Assembly (NCBI GenBank): GCA_034440575.1
Contig: JAOTOL010001185.1
Coordinates: 1-64,000, forward strand
Length of the DNA stretch: 64,000 bases
Source: Imbricaverruca yamaguchii
Taxonomy: Eukaryota > Arthropoda > Thecostraca > Neoverrucidae
Direction of reading: 5' to 3'
Position 1 is the stretch's first letter; every line of letters starts with the position of its first letter. A model generated the notes under the pieces. It was not told the DNA's origin, ran no database searches, and was given only the letters and a program-made list of their open reading frames with translations. The position numbers and the translations under genes are program-made. This document shows positions 58,265 to 64,000 of this stretch, one piece after another.

Positions 58265-60420
58265 CCGGCGTCATATTCTGCACCACTGCCCAGCTGGTGT
58301 GTGCGTCATATTCTGCACCACTGCCCAGCTGGTGTGTGCGGCATATTCTGCACCACCGCCCAGCTGGTGTGTGCGGCATATTCTGCACCACTGCCCAGCT
58401 GGTGTGTGCGGCATATTCTGCACCACTGCCCAGCTGGTGTGTGCGGCATATTCTGCACCACTGCCCAGCTGGTGTGTGCGGCATATTCTGCACCACTGCC
58501 CAGCTGGTGTGTGCGGCATATTCTGCACCACTGCCCAGCTGGTGTGTGCGGCATATTCTGCACCACTGCCCAGCTGGTGTGTGCGGCATATTCTGCACCA
58601 CTGCCCAGCTAGTGTGTGCGGCATATTCTGCACCACTGCCCAGCTGGTGTGTGCGGCATATTCTGCACCACTGCCCAGCTGGTGTGTGCGGCATATTCTG
58701 CACCACTGCCCAGCTGATGTGTGTGCGGCATATTCTGCACCACTGCCCAGCTGGTGTGTGCGGCATATTCTGCACCACTGCCCAGCTGGTGTGTGCGGCA
58801 TATTCTGCACCACTGCCCAGCTGGTGTGTGCGTCATATTCTGCACCACTGCCCAGCTGGTGTGTGCGTCATATTCTGCACCACTGCCCAGCTGGTGTGTG
58901 CGGCATATTCTGCACCACTGCCCAGCTGGTGTGTGCGGCATATTCTGCACCACTGCCCAGCTGGTGTGTGCGTCATATTCTGCACCACTCCAGGGGGGGG
59001 GGATCTGCACCACTGCCCAGCTGGTGTGTGGTTGCACCACTGCCCAGCTGGTGTGTGCGGCAATATTCTGCACCACTGCCCAGCTGGTGTGTGCGGCATA
59101 TTCTGCACCACTGCCCAGCTGGTGTTGACGGCTGGTGTGTGCGGCATATTCTGCACCACTGCCCAGCTGGTGTGTGCGGCATATTCTGCACCACTGCCCA
59201 GCTGGTGTGTGCGGCATATTCTGCACCACTGCCCAGCTGGTGTGTGCGGCTATATTCTGCACCACTGCCCAGCTGGTGTGTGCGGCATATTCTGCACCAC
59301 TGCCCAGCTGGTGTGTGCGGCATATTCTGCACCACTGCCCAGCTGGTGTGTGCGGCATATTCTGCACCACTGCCCAGCTGGTGTGTGCGGCATATTCTGC
59401 ACCACTGCCCAGCTGGTGTGTGCACCACTGCCCAGCTGGTGTTGTGCGGCATATTCTGCACCACTGCCCAGCTGGTGTGTGCGGCATATTCTGCACCACT
59501 GCCCAGCTGGTGTGTGCGGCATATTCTGCACCACTGCCCAGCTGGTGTGTGCGGCATATTCTGCACCACTGCCCAGCTGGTGTGTGCGGCATATTCTGCA
59601 CCACTGCCCAGCTGGTGTGTGCGGCATATTCTGCACCACTGCCCAGCTGGTGTGTGCGGCATATTCTGCACCACTGCCCAGCTGGTGTGTGCGGCATATT
59701 CTGCACCACTGCCCAGCTGGTGTGTGCGGCATATTCTGCACCACTGCCCAGCTGGTGTGTGCGGCTTGTGTGCGGCATATTCTGCACCACTGCCCAGCTG
59801 GTGTGTGCGGCATATTCTGCACCACTGCCCAGCTGGTGTGTGCGGCATATTCTGCCACCACTGCCCAGCTGGTGTGTGCGGCATATTCTGCACCACTGCC
59901 CAGCTGGTGTGTGCGGCATATTCTGCACCACCGCCCAGCTGGGTGTGGCTGCCCAGCTGGTGTGTGCGGCATATTCTGCACCACTGCCCAGCTGGTGTGT
60001 GCGGCATATTCTGCACCACTCCCCTGCAGCTGGTGTGTGCGGCATATTCTGCACCACTGCCCAGCTGGTGTGTGTATTCTGCACCACTGCCCAGCTGGTG
60101 TGTGCGGCATATTCTGCACCACTGCCCAGCTGGTGTGTGCGCATATTCTGCACCACTGCCCAGCTGGTGTGTGCGGCATATTCTGCACCACTGCCCAGCT
60201 GGTGTGTGCGGCATATTCTGCACCACTGCCCAGCTGGTGTGTGCGGCATATTCTGCACCACTGCCCAGCTGGTGTGTGCGGCATATTCTGCACCACTGCC
60301 CAGCTGGTGTGTGCGGCATATTCTGCACCACTGCCCAGCTGGTGTGTGCGGCATATTCTGCACCACTGCCCAGCTGGTGTGTGCGGCATATTCTGCACCA
60401 CTGCCCAGCTGGTGTGTGCG
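58265..60420. repeat. 35-bp satellite, about 60 copies
   Basis: The unit is CTGCACCACTGCCCAGCTGG followed by TGTGTGCGGCATATT. Most copies are identical; a CGTCATATT variant appears at both ends. Indels and rearranged units cluster between 58985 and 60150 (for example a G-run near 58993 and shortened units near 59420, 59945 and 60080). The unit has no stop codon on either strand in any frame, which explains frames of 500-800 codons on both strands. Confidence 0.97.
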
Positions 60421-63400
60421 TGCCGGTAATGGGGCGCCATATTCTGCACCACTGCCCAGCTGGTGTGTGCGTCATATTCTGCACCACTGCCCAGCTGGTG
60501 TGTGCGGCCGGTAATGAGCGGCGCCACTGTCTGCACCACTGCCCAGCTGGTGTGTGCGTCATATTCTGCACCACTGCCCAGCTGGTGTGTGCGGCATATT
60601 CTGCACCACTGCCCAGCTGGTGTGTGCGGCCGGTAATGAGCGGCGCCACTCGTCTGCACCACTGCCCAGCTGGTGTGTGCGGCCGGTAATGAGCGGCGCC
60701 ACTCGTCTGCACCACTGCCCAGCTGGTGTGTGCGGCCGGTAATGAGCGGCGCCACTCGTCTGCACCGGTCAGTGCACCACTGCCCGGCTGGTGTGTGCGG
60801 CCGGTAATGGCGGCGCCATGTCTGCACCACTGCCCAGCTGGTGTGTGCGGCCGGTAATGAGCGGCGCCACTCGTCTGCACCACTGCCCAGCTGGTGTGTG
60901 CGGCCGGTAATGAGCGGCGCCACTCGTCCAGCTGGTGAGTGCGGCCGGTAATGAGCGGCGCCACTCGTCTGCACCACTGCCCAGCTGGTGTGTGCGGCCG
61001 GTAATGAGCGCGCCACTGTCTGCACCACTGCCCAGCTGGTGTGTGCGGCCGGTAATGAGCGGCGCCATCTCTGCACCACTGCCCAGCTGGTGTGTGCGGC
61101 ATATTCTGCACCACTGCCCAGCTGGTGTGTGCGGCCGGTAATGAGCGGCGCCACTCGTCTGCACCACTGCCCAGCTGGTGTGTGCGGCCGGTAATGAGCG
61201 GCGCCACTCGTCTGCACCACTGCCCGGCTGGTGTGTGCGGCCGGTAATGAGCGGCGCCACTCGTCTGCACCACTGCCCGGCTGGTGTGTGCGGCCGGTAA
61301 TGAGCGGCGCCACTCGTCTGCACCACTGCCCAGCTGGTGTGTGCGGCCGGTAATGAGCGGCGCCACTCGTCTGCACCACCGCCCAGCTGGTGTGTGCGGC
61401 CGGTAATGAGCGGCGCCACTCGTCTGCACCGGTCAGTGCACCACTGCCCAGCTGGTGTGTGCGGCCGGTAATGAGCGGCGCCACTCGTCTGCACCACTGC
61501 CCAGCTGGTGTGTGCGCCGGTAATGAGCGGCTTGCATAGTTGCACCACTGCCCGGCTGGTGTGTGCGGCCGGTAATGAGCGGCGCCACTCGTCTGCACCA
61601 CTGCCCAGCTGGTGTGTGCGGCCGTATTTGACGGCCCACTGTTGCACGGTATGCACCACTGCCCGGCTGGTGTGTGCGGCCGGTAATGAGCGGCGCCACT
61701 CGTCTGCACCGGTCAGTGCGTCATATTCTGCACCACTGCCCAGCTGGTGTGTACGGCCGGTAATGAGCGGCGCCACTCGTCTGCACCACTGCCCAGCTGG
61801 TGTGTGCGGCCGGTAATGAGCGGCGCCACTCGTCGTCTGCACCACTGCCCGGCTGGTGTGTGCGGCCGGTAATGAGCGGCGCCACTCGTCTGCACCGGTC
61901 AGTGCACCACTGCCCGGCTGGTGTGTGCGGCCGGTAATGAGCGGCGCCACTCGTCTGCACCACTGCCCAGCTGGTGTGTGCGGCCATTCTGCACCACTGC
62001 CCAGCTGGTGTGTGCGGCCGGTAATGAGCGGCGCCACTCGTCTGCACCACTGCCCAGCTGGTGTGTGCGGCCGGTAATGAGCGGCGCCACTCGTCTGCAC
62101 CACTGCCCAGCTGGTGTGTGCGGCCGGTAATGAGCGGCGCCACTCGTCTGCACCACTGCCCAGCTGGTGTGTGCGGCCGGTAATGAGCGGCGCCACTCGT
62201 CTGCACCACCGCCCAGCTGGTGTGCGGCCGGTAATGAGCGGCGCCACTCGTCTGCACCACTGCCCAGCTGGTGTGTGCGGCCGGTAATGAGCGGCGCCAC
62301 TCGTCTGCACCACTGCCCAGCTGGTGTGTGCGGCCGGTAATGAGCGGCGCCACTCGTCTGCACCACTGCCCAGCTGGTGTGTGCGGCCGGTAATGAGCGG
62401 CGCCACTCGTCTGCACCACTGCCCAGCTGGTGTGTGCGGCCGGTAATGAGCGGCGCCACTCGTCTGCACCACTGCCCAGCTGGTGTGTGCGGCCGTAGAG
62501 CGGCGCCACTCGTCTGCACCACTGCCCAGCTGGTGTGTGCGGCCGGTAATGAGCGGCGCCACTCGTCTGCACCACTGCCCAGCTGGTGTGTGCGGCCGGT
62601 AATGAGCGGCGCCACTCGTCTGCACCACTGCCCAGCTGGTGTGTGCGGCCGGTAATGAGCGGCGCCACTCGTCTGCACCACTGCCCAGCTGGTGTGTGCG
62701 GCCGGTAATGAGCGGCGCCACTCGTCTGCACCACTGCCCAGCTGGTGTGTGCGGCCGGTAATGAGCGGCGCCACTCGTCTGCCCGGTAGTGCACCACTGC
62801 CCGGCTGGTGTGTGCGGCCGGTAATGAGCGGCGCCACTCGTCTGCACCACTGCCCAGCTGGTGTGTGCGGCCGGTAATGAGCGGCGCCACTCGTCTGCAC
62901 CACTGCCCGGCTGGTGTGTGCGGCCGGTAATGAGCGGCGCCACTCGTCTGCACCACTGCCCGGCTGGTGTGTGCGGCCGGTAATGAGCGGCGCCACTCGT
63001 CTGCACCACTGCCCGGCTGGTGTGTACGGCCGGTAATGAGCGGCGCCACTCGTCTGCACCACTGCCCGGCTGGTGTATACGGCCGGTAATGAGCGGCGCC
63101 ACTCGTCTGCACCACTGCCCAGCTGGTGTGTGCGGCCGGTAATGAGCGGCGCCACTCGTCTGCACCACCGCCCAGCTGGTGTGCGGCCGGTAATGAGCGG
63201 CGCCGGTTGCGGCCGGTAGGCGCCACTGCTGCACCGGTCAGTGCGGCCGGTAATGAGCGGCGCCACTCGTCTGCACCGGTCAGTGCGGCCGGTAATGAGC
63301 GGCGCCACTCGTCTGCACCACCGCCCGGCTGGTAGTGCGGCCGGTAATGAGCGGCGCCACTCGTCTGCACCACTGCCCAGCTGGTGTGTACGGCCGGTAA

Positions 63401-63716
63401 TGAGCGGCGCCACTCGTCTGCACCACTGCCCAGCTGGTGTATACGGCCGGTAATGAGCGGCGCCACTGCCCAGCTGGTGTGTGCGGCCGGTAATGAGCGG
63501 CACCACTCGTCTGCACCGGTCAGTGCGGCCGGTAATGAGCGGCGCCACTCGTCTGCACCGGTCAGTGCGGCCGGTAATGAGCGGCGCCACTCGTCTGCAC
63601 CACTGCCCAGCTGGTGTGTGCGGCCGGTAATGAGCGGCGCCACTCGTCTGCACCACCGCCCAGCTGGTGTATACGGCCGGTAATGAGCGGCGCCACTCGT
63701 CTGCACCGGTCAGTGC
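60421..63716. repeat. 53-bp satellite sharing a core with the 35-bp satellite, about 60 copies
   Basis: Each unit keeps the 30-bp core of the 35-bp unit (CTGCACCACTGCCCAGCTGG plus TGTGTGCGGC), but the ATATT end is replaced by 23 bp containing CGGTAATGAGCGGCGCCACT. Units of 35 bp are interspersed near 60450-60610, 61085-61125 and 61710-61740. A CCCGGCTGG variant of the core and a CCGGTCAGTG insert occur only in this block. Stops exist only on the plus strand, so all minus frames stay open. Confidence 0.97.
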
Positions 63717-64000
63717 AGGGAAAGTTGTCCGGAGAGCAGCTCGCCGAAGGCCAGACAAACAATCTGGCAGCGTGCGGTCTGGGCGGTCGCGCCGCCGCCG
63801 CTGCCGGTATCCTGCAGCGGCGCGAGCTGAGCCAGCTGACCTTGCCGGCGCCCAGCCCAAGTCCGACTGGCCGGCGTCGGGAGCGCGCTTCTGACTTGCA
63901 CCAGCCGGCAGGAGATGATGCGACGACGGTCCGACGTCGGCACCGCCGGACCATCGGCCGCAGACGACACCACCGGACCACCGGACCATCGGCCGCAGAC
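63717..64000. other. GC-rich flank of the satellite
   Basis: Unique, CpG-rich DNA. The last 60 bp contain two copies of GGACCATCGGCCGCAGAC, possibly the start of another tandem array cut by the window end. Confidence 0.45.

Noticed and set aside
58299..63989. Several 450-821-codon frames on both strands
   Set aside because: All lie inside the 35/53-bp satellite, overlap one another in different frames, and are explained by stop-free units of length 2 modulo 3.

Overview
This window is non-coding, repeat-dominated DNA from a large metazoan nuclear genome. It contains microsatellites, about thirty unrelated tandem-repeat arrays, a tRNA-derived SINE family with internal Pol III-type boxes, and decayed non-LTR and Penelope-like retroelements. 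It has no operon-like gene packing and no bacterial gene arrangement. A marine arthropod, perhaps a crustacean, is my best guess. It rests on the repeat style and on one transposase-like reading frame that recalls uncharacterised arthropod proteins, and it is low confidence. I see no intact conventional host gene, no tRNA gene outside the SINE heads, no rRNA gene and no CRISPR.

Layout. 1-7 kb: short minisatellites (24, 34 and 35 bp units) and TA/TG microsatellites in otherwise unrecognised DNA. 7.2-9.04 kb: a Penelope-like fragment, then a 1.33 kb block bounded by TTAA and 20-bp inverted termini. 10-15 kb: pentamer/CA and GA microsatellites and arrays with 41, 33, 19 and about 34 bp units, separated by CpG-rich stretches. 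15-20 kb: RT fragments of non-LTR elements. 20.1-21.0 kb: a homopolymer-rich block that looks like an assembly artefact. 21.0-22.5 kb, minus strand: the only long non-repetitive reading frame, transposase-like, with an in-frame stop after the probable original start and no natural 3' end. 23.4-25.2 kb: a 1.8 kb block with about 200-bp inverted arms. 27.8-29 kb: an RT pseudogene cleanly split by an 827-bp TTAA element. 31.2-32.0 kb: a non-LTR RNase H domain with lost catalytic residues. 37.4-39.4 kb: a 28-bp satellite. 39.7-46 kb: arrays of 14, 6, 51 and 15 bp and a small insertion with an 11-bp target duplication. 46.6-55.3 kb: an 82/83-bp array, four SINE copies, a GGGCCC-rich degenerate array, a non-LTR 3' fragment and a 61-bp array. 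58.3-63.7 kb: a 5.4 kb satellite made of 35-bp and 53-bp units that share one 30-bp core.

The very long reading frames here (420-821 codons) all lie in satellites whose units lack stop codons, and I do not regard them as genes. Tandem arrays together cover roughly a fifth of the window by my manual count. The most informative structures are the nested insertions (TTAA element in RT, SINE in a GGGCCC array) and the satellite structures (graded edge of the 28-bp array, two unit lengths sharing one core). I found no multi-gene system. All family assignments are from reading the sequence by eye, without database searches.
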